Below are positions 1 to 9,290 of a DNA stretch of 64,000 nucleotides, piece by piece. The position numbers and the translations under genes were made by a program. The notes beneath the pieces are model-generated. The model worked only from the letters and a program-made list of their open reading frames with translations, was not told where the DNA came from and ran no database searches. Source of the stretch: Gongronella butleri (Eukaryota > Mucoromycota > Mucoromycetes > Mucorales > Cunninghamellaceae); the NCBI GenBank assembly GCA_025201375.1, contig JAIWZP010000002.1, positions 1,302,001-1,366,000 on the forward strand. Direction: 5' to 3'. Position 1 is the stretch's first letter, and each line of letters starts with the position of its first letter.

Positions 1-140
1 ATGGCATACGTTTCTTCTTGGTAATTCTCGGGGTCCTGCTGATACACTTGCCCAATGTAGCGTTTCAAGGGGCGCACCCAGTCAATGTCGTCCGTCCGCT
101 TCAGCGGCACGTAGAGGAAGGGAATTTGCGACTGCGTCAT
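1..140 (-). CDS. BRO1: BRO1-domain protein, N-terminal fragment (cut by window edge)
   Basis: Reading from the ATG at 140 leftwards gives 46 codons with no stop before the window edge. The sequence begins MTQSQIPFLYVPLKRTDD and continues with PLKRYIGQVYQQDPENYQEE. This matches the start of fungal BRO1/Alix proteins, where the domain opens with 'PLK-T--IDW--PLK-YI---Y--DPE-Y-EE'. In that family BRO1 binds ESCRT-III (Snf7) on endosomes and recruits the Doa4 deubiquitinase for multivesicular-body sorting; the related Rim20/PalA acts in pH signalling. The order of the conserved words fits Bro1 better than PalA, but with only 46 residues the choice is not certain. Everything downstream lies outside the window. 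The sequence 5' of the ATG is A/C-rich on this strand's complement and gives no further exon that I can see. Confidence 0.75.
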   Translation of the reverse strand, partial: MTQSQIPFLYVPLKRTDDIDWVRPLKRYIGQVYQQDPENYQEETYA

Positions 141-2416
141 GAAGATACAACAAGACAATAGCAACAGGGAGCTGCCTGAAAAGACAACAGGGCAAAAAAA
201 GGGGGGGGGAAGAAAGCGAAAAAGAAAAGGGGAAAGAGTGCAACAAAAAAAAAAGAAACACACACACTCTCGCTCGCGCCCCCTTTTTTCATCCCCGCAT
301 GAATCGCAAACTCCGATCACACCCGCTCAAAAATAAAAAAAACGTGTTCAGCAACCCAACTCCTGCCTGACCAGCCTGTGCTCGCCCGTGGGACGTTGCC
401 AATACACCTGGTCCATTTACAAAGAAGAACTAGACGCCCAAGGAGAGTCACATACTGATCAATTTCAAGGATGACAGCGGCAAAAGGTGTTTTTTATTTT
501 TTTATGTTTTTTTTTTTTGTGTGTGTTTGCTTATTGTTTTCCTGGTGTTTCCATGCCAATTGGCGGTCTTTTGGCATTGCCATTGCTCTCCTCCTATCCT
601 CTGCGTACTGTACGACTTTTGGAGGGGGCCAGCAATAAAAAAAGTGACCCTGTATTCTTTCACCTCGTGTTTTTTTGTGTAATTCTTAGCCATTGGGTGT
701 CGTGTTGGCAAAACGATTGGCTTGCTCACTTGCTGAGCCATCATCGCTGGTCGCAGAAGAGCGACGGCTGAGCGATTTTAAAGCGTGACAGCAAGCAAAA
801 AAAATGGCTCTAGTTTTATTTTGTATTTTGAACGTGTTTCTTGGCCATTGAGCGTCGTTTTGGCCAAAAACAAACGGCTTGCTTTCTTGGTTGCGTCATT
901 GCTGGCATCAGAAGAGCCTCGGCTGAAGTAATTACAAGGTGACAGCAGCGGAAATTGGCACTATTCTCTTTTGTTTTGTACTTTGAACGTGTTTCTTAGC
1001 CATTGAACGTCGCTTTGGCCAAAACAATGGCTGGCTCTCTCGGCTGAGTCATTGATGGCATCAGAAGTGCAGTGACGGCTGTATAATGAACGAGGGGTGA
1101 CAGCAGCAAAAAAAAAAAAAAAAAAAAAACTATTTTCTGTCTAATCTGTGCCTTTGCATGTATCTTGACCAATTGGACAATGCAATGGTTTGCTTTCCAA
1201 GCCGAGCAACTGGTAGAAGAGAGCGCGGGCATGTACTCTTGGAAGCAAATCAGGACGCGACTTTTGAATGCCATTGACGTGCATTTTTTTTCTCAGTGCC
1301 CGCAAGTCTGGGGTGCCTTTTTCTTTTTTTTTTGGGGGGGGAGGTACGTGCATCATGCTGTGTGCACACAGTAGGGCTTGCGACATACAGGAGCGAGGTC
1401 AATGATGTCAATGGATCGCATTGGGCGTTTTTGTCCCCAAAATAGGAACAGGGATCGTCATCAAGCGATCCCGTAGTGCAGTGAGCGCGTGGAATGCGCT
1501 GGATTCTGGAATGGAAGAAGAAAAGTGCCTAAGGCCAAATGTGGATTGCATTTGTCAAGCATGAAAAAGTCAACAATGCGATGGAGGGAAAAAAAAAAAA
1601 AAGCATCATCCATTGTGTCCATTTGGCCCTGTCATCTGATACCCAAGCCTAAAAACAGAGCTAAATGACAATCAGATAGTAGTGGCATTGAGCACTGCGC
1701 GCGTGTGCAAAAAAAAAAAGGGCGTGAGAGTGCAGGACGCACATCGTCATCATAGCGGCATCCTATTTGGCGTTAATGATGGCATCATGAAAAAAAAATC
1801 GGGGAGGGCGGAAGGCAAAGCAAAAAGAGGATGAAGGCCGTGATCGGACGATATTTCTTTTTTGTGCGTTTGCCTTGGTCCGTCCGCCAAATGACTCGAC
1901 GGTGGTCAGTCAGAGCATGGAAAAAAAAGCCAAAATACGCAGAGTGCCGCGGCCATTTGTTCTGTGAGACGGCGGCGCGCTATAAAAGGGAATTTTTTTT
2001 TCCATGAGAGAGGCAGTGGCGATGACGGGGGAGGGGGACAGGGAGCACGCTGGTGCCGCCAGCACCAATCAAATGCCTTTCCATGATGTAATGACCCGTC
2101 AAGGGCACAAAAAAAAAAAGACACACACAGCGAAAAAAGCTGGGGGCACTCAAAAGCGGGCCCAACACACTGCTAAACAGATTTTTTCTTTTCTAAAGCC
2201 ATGACATCATGGCCATTACTGCCTCCTTACTCAATCCATGCAATGATAAAAATGATTGCTTTTTCTTCTCTTTTTTGTTCTTTTTTCTCTCTCCATCTTT
2301 TTTTTTATTATTATTTGCCTTTGTATATTGCTGTATTTATTTTCTTTATAGTCACGCACGCACGCACGCACACAATCACACACACACACACACACATTTT
2401 TTTTGTTTCCATCATC
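141..2416. other. Gene-poor stretch left of the first small ORF
   Basis: No open frame here resembles a protein. The stretch holds many A or T homopolymers, the imperfect tandem repeat at about 680-1200, a TATAAAA string at 1981 and a (CA)n run near 2380. Parts of it are probably promoter and 5' UTR sequence of the flanking genes. Confidence 0.5.
680..1200. repeat. Imperfect ~155-bp tandem repeat, 3 copies plus a degenerate one
   Basis: The word order 'TTGAACGTGTTTCTTAGCCATT', 'GTCG-TTTGGC-AAAAC', 'GGCTGAGTCATTG-TGGCATCAGAAG', 'GACGGCTG', 'GGTGACAGCAGC' recurs starting near 685, 830 and 985, with a fourth weaker copy from about 1150. Copies differ by point changes and by the length of A/T runs. 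No protein is encoded consistently in the copies. Confidence 0.7.
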
Positions 2417-2692
2417 ATGATCTCCAGACCAAATAATTTGCCCATCATCCAAGGCGCCACTCCTCATTCATCTTCCTATATTTCACATTTAACCAGCGGC
2501 ATCCAAAAGAATTCAAGCGTCTCTAGGAGGGACCTGCTGCTCAAGATGGCACAGCATGAATATGCGCGCCAGCTGGCCCGCTACACACAAGCACGCTTGC
2601 ATCAAATCCCCGCCAATTGCCATGGCAATCCGGCCGTGGCCAATGCCACTCCCAATGCCAAGTTTCAACGCAATGGCAACCTGACGTCGTGA
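2417..2692 (+). CDS. Hypothetical small protein (91 aa)
   Basis: An ATG at 2417 follows a long pyrimidine-rich leader, the same arrangement seen before the well-supported genes here. It opens a frame of 91 codons ending in TGA at 2690-2692. The product is basic and Asn/Gln/His-rich, with a central stretch rich in R, L, A and Q (RRDLLLKMAQHEYARQLARY) that could form one amphipathic helix. There is no signal peptide or membrane segment. I do not recognise a family. An upstream in-frame ATG at 2201 would only add low-complexity sequence, so 2417 is preferred. It could be a chance ORF; codon composition is unremarkable. Confidence 0.35.
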   Translation: MISRPNNLPIIQGATPHSSSYISHLTSGIQKNSSVSRRDLLLKMAQHEYARQLARYTQARLHQIPANCHGNPAVANATPNAKFQRNGNLTS

Positions 2693-3400
2693 GCGTTTTT
2701 TTCTCTCTTTTTTTTCCCCTCCTCCTTTCCATATCATATTCCATGTTTCCCTTCATTCCCCCCCCCGCTCCTCCTCCATCACCCCCCCTGTTGCTCAGAC
2801 CCCTGGACATCGTCTCTCTTGTTGCTCGCTCCATGGAAATTGAGTCATTGAGCGCGAAAAAAAAAACGTAGAAAAAAGTCAGAAAACAAGAGAAAAACAG
2901 AAATAAAAAGAGCGACTATTGGTCCCTTGCCAATCCGTTGGCCGTTGCTTTTGCTTGGTGGAGTAGGGGAGGCGACGGCGGAGCCGCACTCAACCTTAAT
3001 TCATTTTGGTTTCATCATGGCGCAATCAAAACGAGTGTGGCACATCGCATCTCCACAAAAAAAAAACAATGAAATAAACAGGATTCCCACTTTTTTTTTG
3101 GGTGCTCATTTGCAACATGATGCAGGCAAGCAAATTGATTGTCCATTTTGCTTAAAAGGAGCTGAAAGGGGGGCTACGCAAAACAGACCACCAAAAACGA
3201 GCTATAAAAAAAAAGGCATTCGCGCCCCCCTTTTTTTTTCGCTGCTGGGCGGGCGCTGGCCCAAAAAAAGAAAAAAGAGACAGCCCCTCTTTTTTTTCGT
3301 ATTTCTTACTTGCTTTTTCTCCTCCCCGCCCCTTCTTCGCCCTTTCTTTTTCTTTTCTTTGTTCTTCCCCCCCCCGTTTTCTCCTTGTTTTACTGATATT
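2693..3400. other. Intergenic, promoter-side of the RhoGAP gene
   Basis: Low-complexity T/C-rich and A-rich DNA. The last ~100 bases before the RhoGAP start are almost pure pyrimidine on the plus strand, a likely leader/promoter feature. No other gene is seen. Confidence 0.5.
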
Positions 3401-5076
3401 ATGTCGCTGCCACTCGACCCAGCCACTGAACCCAAGCGGAAACACTGGTGGCAGCGCGGCGCAAGCAACAACAAGAGCGCAGCACCAGCGCCACAACTAG
3501 GTACAAGCGGCGGCATCTCTTGTTTTTCCCTTGTTTTCGAACGCTCACCTCACGTTTTTTTTGCCATTTTTGCGTTTTTGCAGACGACCGTGCTGGTCTG
3601 TTTGGTGTGCCGTTGACGCAGTCGATAGAATATGCCTATTCGACGATTTCTTATTATGACGAGGTGTCGGAAACAGGTTGCCTTGGCGCCATTCCAAGCA
3701 TTGTGGCTCGTTGTGGTCATTTTCTGAAAGAACAAGGTAACAAAATGAGCCCAATTGCTCTTTTTTTTGCCATGGTCATTCACCTTTTTTGTTCATTTTA
3801 GGCTTGCAAGTGGAAGGCATCTTCCGCATGTCCGGCAGTGCCAAGCGGATCAATCAATTGCAACAGCTGTTCGAGTCGCGCGACACGCAGTACGGCATTC
3901 TCGTCTCGTGGGACGGCTTCACGGTCCATGACGCCGCCAATGTGCTCAAACGCTATCTCAATCGCCTGCCTGTCCCTGTCATTCCTGCCGATTATCATGA
4001 GCGCTTTCTCGCGACACTAGGTGCGCCAGAAAAAAAAAAAAAAGAAAAAAAGCCCCACTTTTTTTTTTGTGAAATGAAAGCCGTTGTGCTACCATGGGGG
4101 GTCATTCTTCCATTTACTCATCCATTTTTAATTAGATCACCCAAGCATGACCGACGACGACAAGGTTCAAGCTTTCCAAGGCCTCGTGGATAACTTGCCA
4201 GTGCCACATCAATTCCTTCTCATGTATTTGCTTGATCTTTTGGCCGTCTTTAATGGCGCAAGCGATGTCAATCGCATGGATATTCCTTGCCTTGCCTCTA
4301 TTTTTGCACCTGTAAAACGCCAATAGCAAAAAGTGTACTTTTTTTTTTTTTTTTTTGCTCATTTCGTTCGTTTTAGGGTTTTATGACGCAACCGGACGCC
4401 GATATACACATCAATCCCGTCAGCTACAAGGAAGCGCAACGCGTCTTGGAATATTTGATCGAACATCAAGATCATTTGCATATGCCGCGGCCTGTCACGC
4501 CATTTCGCCCAGAGGGTACGTAAAATGGAGAAACTGGGGAAATTGGCGGGGGTGGGGAAACGAGGTAGAAAATGAATGAATGGAGGGCTCTAAAGCTTGT
4601 TTTTTTTAGAGTATCCTGCGCGACCATTGGAATCCAAGCCGTCGCCTCCATCGACATTGACGACGATGAGTGATATCCATCCATTGTATTCCAGCTCCTC
4701 CGCGGGAGGAGGCAATGGTACACAATCCATGACTCAGCTTTCCAAGCCGCCTTCGTCGTCTCTGTACGCCTCCACCATGACGCCCAGCTGGTCACAAACG
4801 TCGCTGAATCAGCTGCGTCGCCGGTCTGCCGACTTGGACACCGCCGCCGCGGCATCTCCACCCTCCAGCCCCGTGCGACGATCCATGAGCATCCCCGCCG
4901 CATCCCCGCCCGCCTCATCTTCATCATCCCCGCTCGCTGCCATCGCTCGCGCAAGGCAAAAGTCGCTGCCTGCCACAAATGCCAATCCAGCCGCCCCAAA
5001 ACGCTGGAAATCCATCCGCACCGTCCCCGCCAGCGAGCGCCATGATCGTTCCGCCTCCGCCATTGCCACACAATGA
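3401..5076 (+). CDS. RhoGAP-domain protein, Sac7-like (417 aa)
   Basis: GTPase-activating protein for Rho-type GTPases. Exons: 3401-3500, 3584-3736, 3802-4020, 4136-4311, 4377-4515 and 4610-5076; all joins keep frame. The RhoGAP domain occupies about residues 38-230. It starts with LFGVPLTQSIEYA, then CGHFLKEQGLQVEGIFRMSG, which contains the catalytic arginine (GIFRMSGS). It continues through the conserved block VLKRYLNRLPVPVIP and the terminal LASIFAP. The 'FGVPL-Q-S--YA-' opening and the GIFRMSG-KR spacing are typical of the fungal Sac7/Bag7 group, which down-regulates Rho1 in cell-wall integrity and actin control; that assignment is by similarity. The last exon is a Ser/Pro/Ala-rich tail of ~155 residues with no domain, probably disordered and phosphorylated. 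An AATAAA signal follows ~200 nt after the stop. Confidence 0.88.
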
Positions 5077-5272
5077 CGCTCTTTTTTTTTCCCCACACAT
5101 TTTGTTTTACCCTTTTTTGCTTTTTGCACAGACACCCCTTTCCCCCCTTTTTATTTTTATTTTTCAGCATGTTATCCTTAAAGCACGCCTTCACACGCGC
5201 GCATGATCCCCCATCACACTCGCACCACCCGTTTGATTACATTTAAACCCCCATTGTACTTTTAATTCTTCG

Positions 5273-5278
5273 AATAAA
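5273..5278 (+). promoter_or_regulatory. Candidate polyadenylation signal AATAAA
   Basis: AATAAA lies 197 nt after the RhoGAP stop codon and is followed by T-rich DNA, a usual arrangement for a fungal 3' end. Confidence 0.35.
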
Positions 5279-5817
5279 TGCATTTTTGCCCTATTTTCGT
5301 TTTTTTTTGTTTTTTTTTCGTGTTTTGCGTGTTCCCAAGACATTGGCTCAAGAATACAAGCGTCAAGGACAACGATACGAGGAATTGATTCCATCGAACA
5401 AAAGAAACTTTGGCCTAAACCTTGTATGATGTGCCTATCGCGCGAACTTTCTGCAAATAACGCGCGCGCTTTTGGAACAACATTTGCTCCGTCGAGTCAG
5501 AAAATAATCCACTTGGCAGCTGATTCCTCTGGACCTGGCGGTAGGCTTTCGCACGAGCCTTTTCTTTTTATTTTTTGGGCTCGCCTCCAAGCCTACGAGC
5601 CAAATTTCTTCATTGATTGGTTGCTTGGTGCCTCTTTTTGGTTCCTGTGCGACAGGGTTGTGCGACCCATCCTTGTGGAAAAAGCTCCCCAGAGTGACAC
5701 GGGCATTGAACGCACAAACAGAAGCCGAAGCATAAAAAAAAGGATACTCAGTGCTCTATTTTTTCGTTCTTTTTTCTTTTTTCGTACACGAATTTCGCCT
5801 CTTTACATACTTTCACC
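5279..5817. other. Intergenic between RhoGAP and G-alpha
   Basis: No supported gene. Long T-runs near 5300 and 5760, and a pyrimidine-rich stretch just before the G-alpha start. Confidence 0.5.
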
Positions 5818-7673
5818 ATGGGAAATCAGCCAAGCAGTCGGGCCAAGCAGCCCAGCCGCGACACGATTCTCTCGCTCACAAGCAAGGCCATTGATAAACG
5901 CATCAAAATGGACGAGGCCAAGAACAAGCGCGAATTGAAGCTACTGCTGCTAGGTAAGAAAAGGTCGTGGACTCGTTCGACCGCTTGTACTCATCATGTT
6001 TATCTTTTTTTTTTCTTGGGGCTAATCCGCTTCATCCATCAGGCGCGCAAGAATCAGGTACGAAACGAATGAAAAAAAAAAAAGAAAAAAAAGAAAAACA
6101 TGCAAATACCGGGCCATTGGCTCGCCGAGCCCACATGGCTGATGCTCGTATTCCCTTTTTCAGGCAAATCCACGCTTCTAAAGCAAATGCGGCTCCTGTA
6201 CGGGTCGATCTCGTTCACGGAACGGCAACAATACCGCGATGCCATCTTTGAGACGATTTATCGCGGCATCCAGCAGCTGCTTGGCGCTGCAGGTCCATTG
6301 AGCCTTCGCGATCACCAGGTACGACGGTCGCACGTTTTTTTTTTTTTTTTTTTTTTTGTTGAATGGCCAAAACTCAATTTTCTTTCCATTCACGCGACCG
6401 TGCTCTCTTTTTGTGTGACGTTGCCGCTTCTTGGTTCTTTTTTGCTTTTTTTTTTGACCTGTTGTAGATCCACGCGGCTCTTTTCCAAGATCCATTCGAG
6501 GACCTGGTGGCGTCAGATTATTTTAATCCCGTGTTTCTCTTGCCTTTGAAGCAATTGTGGAGCGACAAGGCCGTGCAAAAAGCGTATACTAGTGGACTTG
6601 GCCTAGGCTACAATGACAATCTCGCCCAGTAAGTTGGAACACAGCTCCAAAACATAAAGTGCCGCGCGCGGCGATTCCTGGATCAACGAATTGACCTTTT
6701 TTTTTTAGCTTTTTCAATCAATTGGACACCATTTGGTCGGTGGACTATGTGCCCACCGACAAGGACGTGCTGCGATGCAAGGAGCAGACGCACGGAATGA
6801 CCGCCTTCACGTTCCGCATTGGGCCATACAAATACCAGCTGGTGGATGCCGGCAACAGCATCATGGCCGCTGACGGCAAAAAGTGGCTGCACGTCTTTGA
6901 CAATATCTCCGCCGTCTTATTTACAGTCAATGTCGGCGGCTATGACCAGGGCACATTGGATGATCCCAATTCCGTAAGAACACCGCGTGCTCACTTGCCC
7001 CCTTGCCCCCTTGGAACAAAAAAAGGAGCTAAAACTCACCCAACTTTCGGTTTTTTTTTTGTTTTCTCTCTGTCAATGCTTGGTTTGCCCATCCCATCCC
7101 ACTTTGCGTGACCGTGTCACACCCGATTAGAATCAGGTAGGTATATTCTTGCGCGGGACGCAACAGGATAAGTGAAAAATAGGACGGGAATTCACATTTG
7201 TTCTTTTTGATCCAAAAGATCCGTGATGCGCTGATTGTGTTCCACAACATTTGCAATTCCCCATGGCTAAAAGACACGACCATTTTCATCCTGCTAAACA
7301 AGATGGACGTCTTTCGTCAGAAACTCAAAACGTCACGTGTGTCAAAGTATTTTGGCGATTACCAGGGTAAATTCATTCTTTGAGGTGGCCATTGACTTGC
7401 TCTTTGTTGCTTTTTTTGATGGGCGAATAATACGCGCTTTTTGACTGGATGGACGTGTTCATGATTTTCTTTGTTTTTATCTTTCTAGGCGATAATGACA
7501 ATGAAGAGCAGGTGCTGACATACTTTAAACGGCGGTTCCAGAGCCTAAACATGAACCCCAAGCGGCACATCTTTGTCGACTACACCAATGCGCTCGACGG
7601 CCAGCTTTTTAGACAGGTCTCCATGACCATTTTTAATGTGATCACGAGTAATAATCAATGTTTCCCCGATTAA
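5818..7673 (+). CDS. Heterotrimeric G-protein alpha subunit, divergent (356 aa)
   Basis: Exons: 5818-5953, 6043-6057 (15 nt), 6164-6318, 6468-6628, 6709-6973, 7131-7136 (6 nt), 7219-7366, 7489-7673. The joined frame gives 356 aa, the normal G-alpha size. It starts MGNQPSS, which fits N-myristoylation. The P-loop reads GAQESGKST instead of GAGESGKST. The linker and helical domain follow, then YVPTDKDVLRCKEQTHG (switch I; the catalytic Arg is Lys). Switch II reads VDAGNSIMAADGKKW where the family has DVGGQRSERKKW, so the catalytic Gln is absent. NKMD (base recognition) is intact, and the TCAT loop is replaced by VDYTNALD. The C-terminus is NNQCFPD. Known G-alphas couple receptors to cyclase or MAPK pathways. 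This one should bind GTP but, I infer, hydrolyse it poorly. Early fungi often carry extra divergent G-alphas. A cysteine-less N-terminus beyond Gly2 suggests no palmitoylation at residue 3. Confidence 0.9.
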
Positions 7674-9290
7674 TCCTCTCTTCTTCTTTGCTACCATGGG
7701 GTCTTGGACGTGTGTGTGGGTGTGCTACTGTAAGATCTTGCGAGCGTGTTGTCGGCTATCTGGAGGGGACCGAAAATGGCCCATGAAATCGCGCCTTTTT
7801 TTTTGTGTGTGAGATGACATTTGTGACTATTGACAAGCACAAGAGGAGAGCCATGGTTGAATGGGCAGCCAAAGCGCCTACAATCGCTGCTGAATGCGCG
7901 TCCAATTCGAATAAGGGCGATTCCAGCGCTAAGTCGCAGCAGGGTAGTCGATGAGCGCATTTTTGTCATTTTTTCGAGAACATCGAGGCCATGCTACGGA
8001 CTGTGGGGCTCCAAACTGCTCACTCACAAACGAGAGAGCTAGAAATACCTAGTGGCGCTTAAACGGCGGCTGCAGAAAGTCATTGAGACGCACCACACGC
8101 AAAACAAAATTTCGCCTTGGCCAGCCTCCAAATCCAAAATCGAAAAATGAGGTCTTCAGAATGACGCCAAACCTCTACATAAGAGCCGCCGCACGGAGAA
8201 ACCACCAAAAATGACAAAAACAACATGGATCGACTTGTTGGTTGGCGAGCAATGCGTGATTTTATATAAAATTTCAGACGCGAATTGCGCGGGGAAAACG
8301 CGCCCATAGAACTCCGATGACGCGTTCATTGGCAACTTGGACCCCGGGTGCATGTATGACAAAGAAGCCCGGCGCATGTCACGCGACGTTTGCCGCGCTT
8401 TTTCACGCGTCGAAAATTACTAATGATTTTCAAACCGTGTCAAATATGCCAAAAAATCACTTTTTCATCGATCACCCATGCCCATATACGCAGCGAGCCA
8501 AGCTCTTTCTGATGAGACGACTTTCATGGTGTTGCAGCCAATCTTTGCCGAGTTTCACTTGTGGCGAAAAATCACAGCTTTTCGCGTTTTGCGCCGAAAT
8601 TAGCCAATGGACCCCTGGATTTTATTGGCTTTTCGTCGGTGAATGAGGTGTGTTCACCACTTGGTTGAATGGCGTGGCGATCTGAGAACATTTATTTTGC
8701 TTTTTTTAAAACCTCGACTGGATCCCTTTGAAAAATTGTCATTTTCGAAAATCGTGATTGTGCGCCATCCAGTGGCCGCAGCGCCCCGGGGGTGGGCTCA
8801 TTTGAACGAAAAGACGTGAAACTTTTGAATGTACTCCACTTTGACCTGTGTTTGTACATTGTTTGACGAAACATCGCTGACTATCGAGAACTTCACGAAA
8901 ATTTGCTTGTTCTTGGCATTTCCGCTGTGTGATCGTCTTCAAACTTAGCTCGATCATAGGGCACCAGCTTGTCATTCCATGTTGTTTCTTGTAGTAAGAA
9001 AGCATCCATTGTCGCGATTCTTTTTTCGTTCATTTCGTCGATTGATGTTTTAATGATGCATGTCACGCATTGCTGCCGTCGAGGGGCATCCGGAAGCACC
9101 CCACTACGAGTGAGGCGTCGCCGCGATGAGAATTAGATACGAATAAACGAATTTAATTGGAAAAAAAGCATTATAACGAATTTCATGACAGGTCGTCTTA
9201 AAAACAAATGCAAAGACTTGATATTTACAACAGGAGTCAAGATGAACGAGATGAAGCCAAAAAATAAAATAAAAAAAAGAGAGGAGGGTT
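7674..9290. other. Intergenic with dispersed-repeat copy
   Basis: No supported gene. It includes the minus-oriented repeat copy at 8040-8412 (listed separately). Several short frames are open by chance and none resembles a family. Confidence 0.5.
8040..8412 (-). repeat. Dispersed repeat, copy A
   Basis: The reverse complement of this stretch aligns collinearly with 50315-50690. Shared words include GACGCGTGAAAAA, CATGCACC-GG-GTCC, TTCTATGG-CG-GT-TTCCCC, GCAATTCGCG, TAAAATCA-G-ATTGCTCG, TCTGAAGAC-TCATTTTT and TTGCGTGTGG. Copies differ at perhaps a quarter to a third of positions, so the family is old. It has no clear coding content, although one frame reads similarly in both copies (open in copy A, stops in copy B). 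Confidence 0.7.

Noticed and set aside
1981..2204. TATAAAA at 1981 with an ORF at 2004
   Set aside because: The ATG lies 23 nt after the TATA, too near for a normal leader, and the peptide is low-complexity.
2201..2416. Extension of the small ORF upstream to 2201
   Set aside because: It would add only translated T/C- and CA-repeat sequence; the ATG at 2417 after the leader is a better start.
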